From Chondrilla cf. caribensis (lineage: Eukaryota; Porifera; Demospongiae; Chondrillida; Chondrillidae): a stretch of 64,000 nt of DNA. The notes below the pieces were generated by a model. That model was not told the origin of the DNA. It worked only from the letters and a program-made list of their open reading frames with translations, and made no database searches. The position numbers and the translations under genes were made by a program. Each line of letters starts with the position of its first letter. Position 1 is the first letter of the stretch. Shown piece by piece: positions 20,187 through 38,784 of this stretch. The stretch lies in NCBI GenBank assembly GCA_964020155.1, contig OZ026549.1:3016133-3080132 (forward strand), in the 5' to 3' direction.

Positions 20187-23100
20187 AATGTTTAGTTGCA
20201 CAGAAGCACTAAATGATTCCTGTCCCCAACCCTTTCATCCCCTCGAGCAATTACATAACCCTTAGAGTTCAGCAAATTGGCAAAGCGACAACTGCACAAT
20301 GGGCAATCAGTTAATTGTAAAAATGTGCATGTGTGTACACGTGAGTGTGCGTTTCCATATGTAAGACCCATTGTCATGAGAGTCACTGCATTTAAATTAA
20401 TGAAAATCATATTATATACAAAATTTATTAGTACTATCTGTACACAAACAACAAATGAAATATAGGACATCATCCAAGTACAAAAACAACGGATGTTCAA
20501 TCTGCTGAGCGCAATGTACTTCCTGGTCATGGATGATTACAACAGGATCTAAACAAGTAAGAATATCATTAGGATCCAAACGCGATAACAAGTCACATAA
20601 ACAGATAGTTACAGAATTAAAATGATAATAATATTATTCCTGCCAATAAGGGCTAATATAATATAATTTTGCACAAATCCATATGACTGTTACAGCACTT
20701 TGCAAGAACTGTGAATCCCACGATTATCACATCACGTTATAAATTAGGAATAGGTCAATCAATTGGGGTGAGGTGTTATGGGATATACACAGGTCAAGGG
20801 TGTGTATAATTGATGCTCAACAATTGTTGCAAATTGAAAAGCTGGCTTGTACCACGATGAACAGTAGTGATCAAATACCATTCTTACCAGTGCATGTCAT
20901 TATTTTAGAATTGTACTTGATTTTTAATCTATAAACTAATAATAGTCCTTTTTGAAATTTACTATTTTTCAACATGTACCAACCAAGGAAAACATAGTAA
21001 GGACATAGTGGTTAGCTATACCACTGGAAATGGAGAGGAGTTCCTCATGATCAGGGGATACCTTCATCTGGATTGGGTTGGGTTTGGTATCACAAGAGAG
21101 AAATGTACATGTCTACCTTTGTCTACTGATTAGTTAGACTACCATAAGCCTAGCAAATTGGTGATTGTACTTTACAATTCATAATGTACGTAATGTACAT
21201 AGATACACGTACTGGTGGTAATAATCCACTTTTATATTACCATTATCGGTGGATTGACATCTTGTAAGCAAATGCCACCAGAATAAAATATTTGTGGATC
21301 GAATAGGACCACAAATTCAATGGATCATTGTCAATTACCAGTACATATTCCTAACATGCACTATGCATATGCATGCATGGACCTATGTATTATAATTGAT
21401 TCAATGATACATATTTAAATGCAATGATGAAAATTGAAATGAATTCAACGTACAGTGTGTAACTATAGGAATGTAGAATTTGAGAATCCACAGAAATTCC
21501 CTGAGTTTGTAAACATGTTTGTTCAAGCTTGAATAACCTTGGAAGAACTTCCTCTACAATAAGTTTATTACTCTTCATTTCAGGTGATTCAAGTGAGGCT
21601 CACTAATAAGGCTGCTGTGGTGTTATCAAATTACTTTTAATCAACTTATGTATTACTTGTTCATTTGTGAAAGGTATGAAGAATACAGTCACTATAGTAC
21701 AAATGGTGGGATCGTTGAGTTGGGTCCAATCAACCAATAATTCTTGGCAGTAATTGCACACCACACATGCAATTCATCACATGCACCAATAATGGTGGAA
21801 TATTTCCACCAGTGTCTGTAAAAGTGTGGAAAATATGAAAAGGGCATGTCCCCTACCAACCTCCACTGATGGTGACTGCAACAGGAATCCTTATCAGGGG
21901 AAGCCCATGAGCTGGGACATGCTGATAATTACACACATGTACATAAACATGTTTGGAGGTCACTTGTGCTACTGTACTGACCTTTTTCAATGCCCATACA
22001 GAAAAGAGGTTGACATTCACCTAACCCTAATACAGTCACTTATGTGATATAGATATATAATATAATAAATAAAAAATAAATACATACAATATATGGACAC
22101 AAACAAACAATACTTATTGTCACATATATGAAGTTATAAGCTCAAGGGGTACAGTAAATTTTCTATTGTAGTGTACACTGACCTTAAAATATGCAAACAA
22201 ATTTGAATGAGTGCATCTGCAGCTGAAACCCACTTTTGCTGTGAATAATTGTGGCTGTTCCTTCAAATCATTGTCATATAGTGGCCATTTCGATACCCAT
22301 GCAGTGAAGATGTTGACATTCACCCATCACTGATTCACTCACATGTGGATATAGATCTATAATATAATACATATGAAATAAATACATGTACATACAATTA
22401 TGAACACAAACAAACAAAATTTTATCCTTGTGAAAAGCTATAAGTTCTAAGGGTACAGTAATTTTTTCATTGTACTGTACAATGACCTTAAAAATGCAAA
22501 CAAATTTGAATGAGTACATATGCAGCTGAAAACCATTTTTGCTGTCAATAATTGCATCTGCTTTCTTCCAATTATTATCATCTAGTGGCCATTTAACTAG
22601 CTACACCAACAGAAGTACCTTGGTTTCAATATACAAGCGTGTATACGTAGATGACGTTAGTGGACATTTAGCAACACAATAGCAACAATTGATAAAGAGA
22701 AAAGGAAACAACTAATGTAGAACTTACAATACTTCTAGTTCCCAATTTCCACATTCCATTTCAGAAACTTTGGTAACTGTGGTACATGCCAATATGATAC
22801 ACAATATACCAGAATCTTTAATGTGATAGCTATACATTTACATACATCTATTTCTGGAGTATTTCTGGAGTACCTCATTAACTATACATTGACAAGCTCC
22901 AATTCAGACAGTAATAGTAGCATCAGTTTAGTGATATAATTGTATTACTCTTCTATATAACGAATACAGCCCTGATGTGGAGGGTTCAATATTATAATAT
23001 CTAATGTACTATTTATCAAACATTGTGTTATCTTTCATTCAGAATTTCCACTGATATGACAGTCTGAGAAATGTGCCCAGAAACATTTTTCAAATGTGGT

Positions 23101-23467
23101 TGATGCTATGGTGAAATCAACCCGGATCAGACACACAAGCCAAAATAAATAAAACCATGGTATCAAGATCATAATAGTATGGGGCAATCTCAAATGAAAA
23201 CTCAAGGTTTCTATGACCAAAGGAAGTACTAGCTGACTTGTAGGTATTCATGTAGTACAATGGGACCACCTTATATGGAATGACAAAGACCACAATGAAT
23301 CTAAAGGTGCATGCAGCTATTTATTACTCAGATGAATTTCAAAAAAACATTCCAATGCTAGTTAGTAGTATCAGTTCAGTGATATAGTATTCACCCCTGG
23401 TACTTTGCTGAACAGTGCGAGTAAATATTCAGCATTTATATTTAACTGAGGTATATGCAGAAGGGAG
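20187..23467 (+). repeat. Alpha-gene upstream block (copy 2)
   Basis: Collinear with 4036-8434. Shared landmarks include TTAGTTGCACAGAAGCACTA, a MITE-free version of the region equivalent to 6240-7870, and the ETS-like block near 23208. A local duplication at 22190-22510 repeats the AAATTTGAATGAGT segment. No gene seen. Confidence 0.75.
23208..23252 (+). promoter_or_regulatory. Conserved upstream block with ETS-like site (G4)
   Basis: Same block as at 8209, with AGGAAGTACTAGCTGAC; about 240 bases before the ATG. Confidence 0.45.
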
Positions 23468-30585
<7,118 letters not shown>

Positions 30586-30866
30586 CTCAATCAAACACTA
30601 AACCATCAAAAAGCAAGCATCCCGAGGATAATAATGATGAAATGCCCAAGAATGGGAACGATCCTTCCGAGCTTTACACCCAACCAAATAAAGTGAGGAA
30701 ACGTAATGAAGAATTGTACGTTAATCATGATCAAGTTGATCCAGAGGGATTGTACACACAACCTGACAAGAAAAAGAAGATAAAAAAACCACCACCATAT
30801 GCATCTAGACCCAAAAGTGATGATCCAGAGGCACTCTATACTGCAGTTGATAAAGTCAAGAAATAA
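30586..30866 (+). pseudogene. G4 out-of-frame tail remnant
   Basis: In another frame this still encodes DPSELYTQP, DPEGLYTQP and DPEALYTAV with KKKKIKKPPPY and ends in a stop at the same place as G2. Little decay has occurred since the frameshift. Confidence 0.75.
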
Positions 30867-31103
30867 AAAAACTAACATATATTCAATTGTGTTCCATGCT
30901 ATTACTTCGTTCACGTGTGTGATCCTATCATACAACCATGTAAGAAATGTTAGTCATTACTATTCGTTATTATTCTATTATTCTTGAAAGTAACAGATCA
31001 GCTCTATCATCAACCATTTACATTTACTTCACATTACATTTACTATTTTATTATATATATATGACATTGTTGTTTGTACTCACATGGCTTTATAATATAT
31101 AAT

Positions 31104-31109
31104 AATAAA
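31104..31109 (+). terminator. Candidate polyadenylation signal (G4)
   Basis: AATAAA in a segment conserved with G2 (15048). Confidence 0.4.
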
Positions 31110-33440
31110 TTCTAAAAATGCGTTTCTTACATTTCAATCTTCAACACAAGAATCACTCCTAATTGCAGTGAAATGTTCACATACACATTTGAATTCAATG
31201 TACGGAATAATATACTAGTTCGTGCTCATCCCTATTATATCCTCCCTCTGCATACCATGTGACAGTCGTATGAGATATTAAGAGTGAACTCCTATGTGTT
31301 ATTGTGGGCCGAGAATGTCCACAACAATCATAATATTATTAGATTTATAGTATGCATGCAAACCTTATTCAGATAATACTGGCCAGTGATTCAATTGAAC
31401 ACTATCAAAATTAAATAAAAAGTATTGCAGGTTAGAATTATGTTCAGTATATAATGTGCAAATATTGAGCCTGAGCCTACGTAAGTATGAAATACAATGA
31501 GTAAATGCTAGTTTTCAAACAATCATCGCAAACAACAGGATAGCAACCCATGCTATCACAAAATGGCCTGGTAATCCCAAATACTGTTCCTTGGCTACTA
31601 TCTTCCATCCCGACACCCTCATGATCACTTGGAATAACAATATGCCAAATCCAAGGTGGCAATTATTGCTAACCTCAATAATTCCTTTGGACAGTCCCTG
31701 TGAAAGAAACAGCCCTGCTCTGAATTCATCCTTGACCAAAGGGCACATCAGAATTCCAAGCTTGTCTCACAAAGCTGGACACTGCCAGGCAATCGGTGGC
31801 AAAACTCTCCAAATTTACCTAAGCAACCTCTGCCATCTTACATTCACTAGAGGAGAACTTGACCACAATTTAAATTACTGACTGTTCAAAATGAGCTGAA
31901 AGATAACATTGAAGTAGATCTAGAGAAAAAGGGAATGCTGTGAAATAGAATCAAATCCAGCCTCCCCTCAGGGCAAATATCCTTCCTTCTAAGAGCAGGC
32001 TGTGACTGCCTACCTTCTGCAATGAATTTAAGATGGACAGTCATCACTAACGGCAAGTGCAAGGTGTGCATTGTAACCAATCCCACTGTCAAACACTTTT
32101 TGGCCGGCTGTCTGGTATCTTTGCAGCAAGGTAGGTATACCTGGAGGCATGACTCTGCCTTTCTCTCCATCTGTCTGGGCCTCAAACAAGTGACATAAGA
32201 TGCCTCCTTTGCTATCTACACTGGCCTCTTCAAATCCACCGACAACCACTCCACTGTGGCTCACCTCCACCTCCTCCAGACCTGATATAGTGACTACCTA
32301 GGATCACTCGGTCATCATTCTTGAGCTAACTATTCTGTAAAACACTCCAGTCCTGGTAATGAATGCCACACACCGGAAGTCTCACAAGTATGGTGAAGTT
32401 ATAAAATTGACATCCTGGCCAATCACCAGAAGCTCACAGTATCTTATCATAATATATACCCTCAAACTGGTGCCCAAGTTCACTATCCAAAGTCAATGTT
32501 GTCGACATCTCGAGAGAATCCAAATCTTCATAATTGTGTAATATTGGATAATTGTGTGATTGAGTAATAGAGTGACTATCTGTACACACACAACAAATGA
32601 AATATAGGACAGTATCCAAGTACAAGAACAACAGATGTTCAATCTGCTGAGCGCAACATACTTCCTGGTCATGGATGATTACAATCTAAATGGAGATTGG
32701 TGGAATTTGTGTGCAAGTAAGAATATCATTTGGATCCAAACATGATAACAAATTGAATTTTAAAAATTAAATAATAATAGCTACATAATATTGAAAAAAT
32801 TATATGCATTATTGCCGAAAAGATAATATATAACTATAATTTTGCACACATCAACATGACTGTTACAGCACTTTGCAATGACTGTGAATCAACATGAAAC
32901 TGAACACTGAAACCCATATTTGCTGTACCTAATGTCGAACAATAAACTCATAGCAATGTTACTGTTGATATGAATGGTGTACAGATGCTAGTGGACATTT
33001 ATAGCAACATAATAGCACTGAATTGCCAGTAAGAGTGATTATAGGACAGTAAGAAGAAGCTTATTGTAATAAATAATTAAAACTACTTTCGATATCGTCC
33101 CATCACTAACAGTGACTCACTTACTATCTGGTTTCCATAATCTAACAAATTTACAATCAAAATTTATTACATGCATGCACAAGCGTATGAAGTAACTGGG
33201 GGGTGAACAAAATGAATTGGTCTTTTAATAGAATCAAGTGTTCCTACTGCATTTAAATGGAAAACTAAATGATACACACACCCTACAGAAGGTGGTCATT
33301 ATCAAACTAGAGTTTGCAAACTTAAAAAAACACAAACTAGATTCTACAATTTTGAACTGGTAGTGACTCTATTGTGTTCCTATCCTGATTTGCAGTGAAT
33401 AAGTCATATTATATGAAATGCAATGTAACAATGAAATAGC
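31110..33440. other. Region between G4 and G5
   Basis: 31450-32560 is less AT-rich than its surroundings and has medium-length open frames on the minus strand (for example 31515-31748 and 31886-32185), but I recognise no family. It could be an old coding insertion. From 32565 the sequence resumes the shared upstream block (similar to 4280-4450). Confidence 0.45.
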
Positions 33441-34067
33441 TATACTAATAAACCCACTGGAATCACCTGAAATGAACAATAATATTGCAGATGAATGGCT
33501 TCAGAACTTGACCTCCATGAGCATTCAAGCATAAACAACATGTTTACACATTTGAGGTAATTACTGTGGCTTCTGAGCTTCCAGCCCGTTGCACACCATA
33601 CATGGTATAGCATATTCCAAATTTTACCATTGCATTTTTCCATTAGTACATTAATTGTTGTACATGTTAATTATCCTAGGTGGTAATAGCCCATTGTGAA
33701 ATTTGCAGTTGGATATAATCCACAAATATTGCTCACCAGACACATGCATGTGGTGGATAAGCAATTCATGAAAACCACCAATAATTTTGGATTTTAATTT
33801 GTATTTTCATAGTACTTGTAAATCATGTAGGGTTCGGACTATCCATATCGAATTAATCAGGGTATCATGCAGATATCACATGATGAAATCCTTGATAAGT
33901 CAGTTAGTACCTCATTTGACCATAGAAGTGTTTGGGCTATAAGAAAAGGAAACATTTCTATGACCAGAGGAAGTATTAACTGACCTTTAGGTATTCACTG
34001 GACTTATTTGAATCCTGAAAACACACTCTAACAAAATTCAAGTGCTACCAGATGAAATATTGGGAAA
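33440..34067 (+). repeat. Beta-gene upstream block (copy in G5)
   Basis: Collinear with 60250-60838 upstream of G6 (GAGCATTCAAGCAT, GGTATAGCATATTCCAAATT, ATCAGGGTATCAT). No coding sequence. Confidence 0.7.
33899..33992 (+). promoter_or_regulatory. Inverted ETS-like pair upstream of G5
   Basis: GTCAGTTAGTACCTCATTTG (left) and AGAGGAAGTATTAACTGAC (right) form an imperfect inverted repeat about 75-170 bases before the ATG. The right arm contains AGAGGAAGTA, which fits an ETS-family site. Role inferred. Confidence 0.45.
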
Positions 34068-34137
34068 ATGAGCTACATTAAAAGAATCTTTTTGATAAGT
34101 ACTGTACTCCATATAACAATTACAACTGCCTTTTCAG
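34068..34137 (+). CDS. G5 exon 1: signal peptide
   Basis: ATG at 34068: MSYIKRIFLISTVLHITITT then AFSG, phase 1 at GTGAGT. Defines the beta signal type shared with G6. Confidence 0.7.
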
Positions 34138-34400
34138 GTGAGTTTGATTTCCAAGCAATTGAACCTAAATTACGGTGGGATACTTGGTTAGGCCAGACCA
34201 CAACTACTCTGGGAATTGGTCCAAGACAGGGACAGCAAAGGAGTTCCACTAGCTGCCTTTCCTATTCACTCCTTTAGGCATAGTTCCGTTCATTCTCATC
34301 AATATTATGGCATTATTTCTAGTGATTTGATAAATAACTTGTCCAGCACTTGACATGTGTTTGCAGCTATCTTCTCATCTGGTTATACCTACCTAGAGTA

Positions 34401-36250
34401 GCGGAACCATATCCCGGACACCTAATGGTTCAAAATGGATAAAATTGGATAGAAAGCGTATTGAAACTGACTTAAGGCACGTTTAGATAGATCTTCTGTT
34501 CCTTTATTCCAACATATTCTGTACTTCGCCGAAGTATCTTCTTTCTACCGCTGACTCATTCTATAACGCGACGTCATTTCCCTATTCCCGGCCATTTTCT
34601 CCTAAAGTCAGACAGTGGTCTTGACAGTATTTCAAAAGCTGCAAATCACAACTTAAAGGGGGGAAAAGTACCGAACAAAATTAAACAGTCTTGGTATACC
34701 CAGACAAAGCATCGAAGATCCGCTTGGTCAGCGTTACGAACGTTAACATACGGAAGATGTTGTATCACGTTGAATGATTCCAAAGGGTGCTGCTGCCTGC
34801 CCAAGGAGCAATTTCTATCTGTCATCATCGTTACGGCCTTGTATTGATCGATTTTTCGTGATCGCAGGTGCCATAAATTGCAAAAATTCAACAAACCTGC
34901 ACCATTCATTATTACCGTCCGACAATTAGTATGAAAATGTAGTTCGGGTATTTCTCTGTAGGCTTTTGAGTACTTTATAACAGATGCTGGTAATCTTATG
35001 TTCACCGCAAATTAATTGGTAACTCATTGCCTATTTGGCAGGTCAAAGAAATATGCATACTTCTTAGCTTTGCCTCTTTCCGCAATGTACTGCGCAATAA
35101 AATATGATCATTGCGTCATTCCTCGATTAGTGTATAATATTATACAGCAACACCAGCGTTCTTCGCAGGACGACTGCATTTATTTGAATTAAGGTAGTTC
35201 AAATTTCCAGTAGGTATGTTATCGCGTTGAAAAATCCAACTGTTATTCGATATTACCAAACATGTTTTAAAAAGTGTACGAATATAGACATTGTCCGGGA
35301 TATGGCGTACCTAGTAGGGTAGGTGTGCCATATCCTGGACAATGCCATTAGTCGGACACTTTCTAGAATATGTTCGGTAAAAAACGAACAGTCCAAGTTT
35401 TCAAAGCTATAACATACTTGGTGGAAACTTGAACTATCTTCATTCAAATGAATACAGTCGTCCTGCGAAGAGCGCTGGTATTCTGTACGCTAATCAAGGG
35501 GATGACGCAATGGTCATATTTTATTGCGCAAAACAAACTGCAGCCGGAGGCGACATAAGAAATATGCATATTTCTTTGACCTGCCAAATAGGCATAGGGT
35601 GACTAATTAATTTGCGGTAAACGCTGATTTTAACATCAAATCACCAACATCAGTTATATAGTACTTAAAAGCCTACACCAGCAAAAAGAGGCTAGCTACA
35701 GGGGAATATTCAAACTACTTTTTCATACCAATTGTCGGACAGTAATAACGAATGGTGCAGCTTCGTTAAGTGTGCAAATTATGGCACGTGCTAACATGAA
35801 AGATCTATCCAAACAAGGCCCTAACGATGGTGGTAGATTGGGCAGGTAGCAGCAGCCTTTGGAAACATTCAACGTGTTAGCACCATCTTCCGTATGTTAA
35901 CCTTCGTAACGCTGATCAAGAGGGTCTTCAAGGCGTTGTCTTGGTATGCCACGACTGTTTAATTTTGTTTGGCACCTTTCCTCCTTTAAGTTGTGATTTG
36001 CAGCTTCTAAAATACTTTCGAGAGCACTGTCCGACTTTAGGAAAACATGTCCGTGAATAGGGAAAATGACGTCGCGTTATATATAGAATGACTCGGCGGC
36101 GGAAAAAGAGAGGATATTTCTGCGAAGTACAGAATATGTTAGAATGAAGGAATAGAAGATCTATCCAAACGTGCCTTCAGTCAATTTCAATACGCTCTCT
36201 ATCCGAGGCTATCTACTTTGAACCATTAGGCGTCCGGGATATGGCTCCGC
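34401..36250. mobile_element. 1.85-kb inverted dimer of a TA-flanked element
   Basis: Outer ends GCGGAACCATATCCCGGAC and its inverse GTCCGGGATATGGCTCCGC, flanked by TA. Near the centre (about 35293-35341) the same end motif recurs twice as GTCCGGGATATGGC and TGCCATATCCTGGAC, head to head. Each half is about 0.9 kb and the halves are imperfect reverse complements throughout, for example CTTCGCAGGACGACTG near 35161 with its inverse near 35460. A minus-strand open frame of 119 codons (34646-35005) has no family I recognise. The TA target suggests a Tc1/mariner-like origin. Confidence 0.7.
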
Positions 36251-36289
36251 TACCCTACCTCTACCGTATCACTAATAGAATAAAAAGAA

Positions 36290-37480
36290 GATTGTACGGA
36301 TGCCGTTTCACGTCTCCGTCAGTCCACATCATTTAATTTGTATCATCATCGCAAGCGTAATGCGATGATAAGTACGTAAATAGAAGGATATTTTGTTTAA
36401 TTCAAGAATGATAGCTTTGTTATTCTGTATGTAACGACCTCTCTACTAGATTTATAGTCTAAACATACACACGTACAGTCAGTGTCCATTAATTCGTATG
36501 TCAAGACGATCCTCTCACTTACCTACGTGTAAACAGATGTGCCACGTACGGTAACCGTCTCTTTGAAAGTTATTTTGATGAAATCGAAAGTTAATTAAAT
36601 TTTTGTTCCACCATATGCATAACATAGATACTCAAACGCTACAGTTACTGTACAGTTTTCACGCTCTAACCATAGAGGGTTTAGGGTCAATATTCTAATC
36701 ATATCAAACATGTGCTTTGTGTATAGAATCTGATACATTGCTTAGCGAATCGGATATTTTATATTGGCAAAACATTCAGTATAATAATAATTGCTGATGT
36801 CCAAGTCCGAAGTGGTAACCTTGTATTTTAAATGCAAAGATTGGATCGAGTGAGAGAAATATGCGTTGACATTCTTGACAGAAAACTATATACTCAAGTA
36901 CACACTGACTGGAAACCGCCATTTTTGATCATGCAGCATTATCATACTCAATTGCACAATATCAATGTCATAGGATAGTCATATTAATAGATTCCGACAT
37001 TTGTCGTGATCACTAACATGGCAAATCAAAATTAAGAAAGTGATTTCAGGAAACTACATGGGTTTGGTTGATGGGACAAGTACAATAGTCATAGATTCTG
37101 GTGATCTCCATCATGCATGGGTTTGAAGTTGGAGATTTAGTATTAATGATTATCCTCTCACATATTTGAAGACCATATCACATTTCAAGTATCTAAACTT
37201 CATACATACATGAATGTCAGTCTAAGAGTGGTTTGGAAAAATGATGATCAGTGATGCAAGGTTATTTGCACCCTTCAAGTATTTGATTATGTTTACTTGC
37301 TTGACCTTATTTGCACTTGCATCCCTCTGCACAACTTAAGCCTGGATATATTATGACAAAGCAACTAACATGTGTTAATATAAACACATCCAATCCATAT
37401 TCCTGCAGGGGCCTTTGCCAAGGGCCAATTGACGCTCAACCTCCCTTGAAAATTTACACACACGCACACACACACACACG

Positions 37481-37526
<46 letters not shown>

Positions 37527-37945
37527 TGCACACAAACACAAACACACACACAAACACAAACACACACTCGCGTGTGCGCACACACACACACACATACGTA
37601 TATGTATGCATGCACTCACACATGGAATCTGTGATATATTATGATGATCAATGACAATTTTGATTAGACTGAAGCAGCTGAAAAATAAACTTTAATTCAA
37701 TTGAATACTCACATACCGTTCATTTCTACGTTAAAATTTCAAGCCTTAGAATATTGACTGAGCCTTTGTTTACGTCAATTAGGCTGCATAAATATCATAA
37801 TAACTGAACTGAAAATTGATTCTCTAAAAGTGAGATTCATTAACAACAAAATAAATATGTACCGAAAAGTACTGTAACTGAATCCCTCAATGACGTCCTT
37901 CAGTGCTGGTTAGCCAACAGTGTGTATTCCAATTGCAACTTCTAG
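36290..37945 (+). other. G5 intron 1, distal part
   Basis: Resumes the beta intron 1 sequence shared with 61200-62549. Contains a CA-rich microsatellite at 37455-37618. No gene seen. Confidence 0.5.
37455..37618. repeat. CA-rich microsatellite
   Basis: CA repeats with CG, AAACA and TACG interruptions. Related tract at 62429-62500 in the same intron of G6. Confidence 0.95.
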
Positions 37946-38263
37946 GTTCCCCTGTGATTACTGTGGTGATTGATGGATACACAATCAACTCCATTCAGTC
38001 CTCACCAGCTTCACTACCGCTAGGAACAGCTCTTGTATTGGTGTGTAGAGTCAGTGGAATACCACAGAGACAGATCAAATATAAATGGACATGTACAGAT
38101 GGTCCATGTGAACGTCCAGGATATGTGGGGAGAAAGGTTGTTAATGGCAATATTCCAGCAGTCAACATAACTTCTGACAGTGATGGAGGAACTGATACCT
38201 GTGAAGTATCAAGAGATGAGGCAGATGGGGGATACAGCCAATATTATACCCTCAGTGTTTCAG
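37946..38263 (+). CDS. G5 exon: Ig domain (D1)
   Basis: 318 bases, open, phase 1-1. LVLVCRVSG and KYKWTC are kept, but the strand-F motif is GGTDTCEVS instead of GGTYTCEVS, which should weaken the fold. Confidence 0.7.
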
Positions 38264-38645
38264 GTCAATATACACAACAAACATGCTCCGAAATAGGTGG
38301 TTAGTAATTATTCATTTAAATTCTGTGTATTGAAACAGTCCTCAGGTATTTACTGTTTCAATACACATTATGATTTTCTGTAAACTGTTTTGGAAATTAA
38401 CAGGAAACACACAATTCTTGATATGCCAAAAACCCAAACATGATTATCACTTCCCTAAATTTCCCCTGCTTCAAGGGAGAATTGGCATGAACATGTATGT
38501 TTACTGCTGAAACCTAATAAAAATGATGAAACAGCTGAATATGAAGTTTGGGGCTTAATCAGAATTTAACCATCTAATTCATAACATGTCAACAATGCAT
38601 TAATGCACAAAGATATTACATGCACATGTCAGAAACATTTGTGTA

Positions 38646-38784
38646 GGTTATCGCCCTTGGACGAGTCACTTCGCCGTTTTAGAAACCTAGGGATGTTGCG
38701 TAATCACCGAGGGCGGAGCCCGAGGTAATTACGCAGCATCCCGTGGTTTCTAAAGGCGAAGTGATTCGTCCGAGGGCGATAACC
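38646..38784. repeat. GC-apex palindrome 3
   Basis: Arms GGTTATCGCCCT ... AGGGCGATAACC, with GGGATG.TGCGTAAT inside, around the apex GAGGGCGGAGCCCGAG. It lies at the exact point where G5 stops matching G2 (about 38645). Confidence 0.85.

Noticed and set aside
34646..35005. A 119-codon minus-strand gene
   Set aside because: It lies within one arm of an inverted dimer element, has no recognisable motif, and the opposite arm does not clearly preserve the frame.
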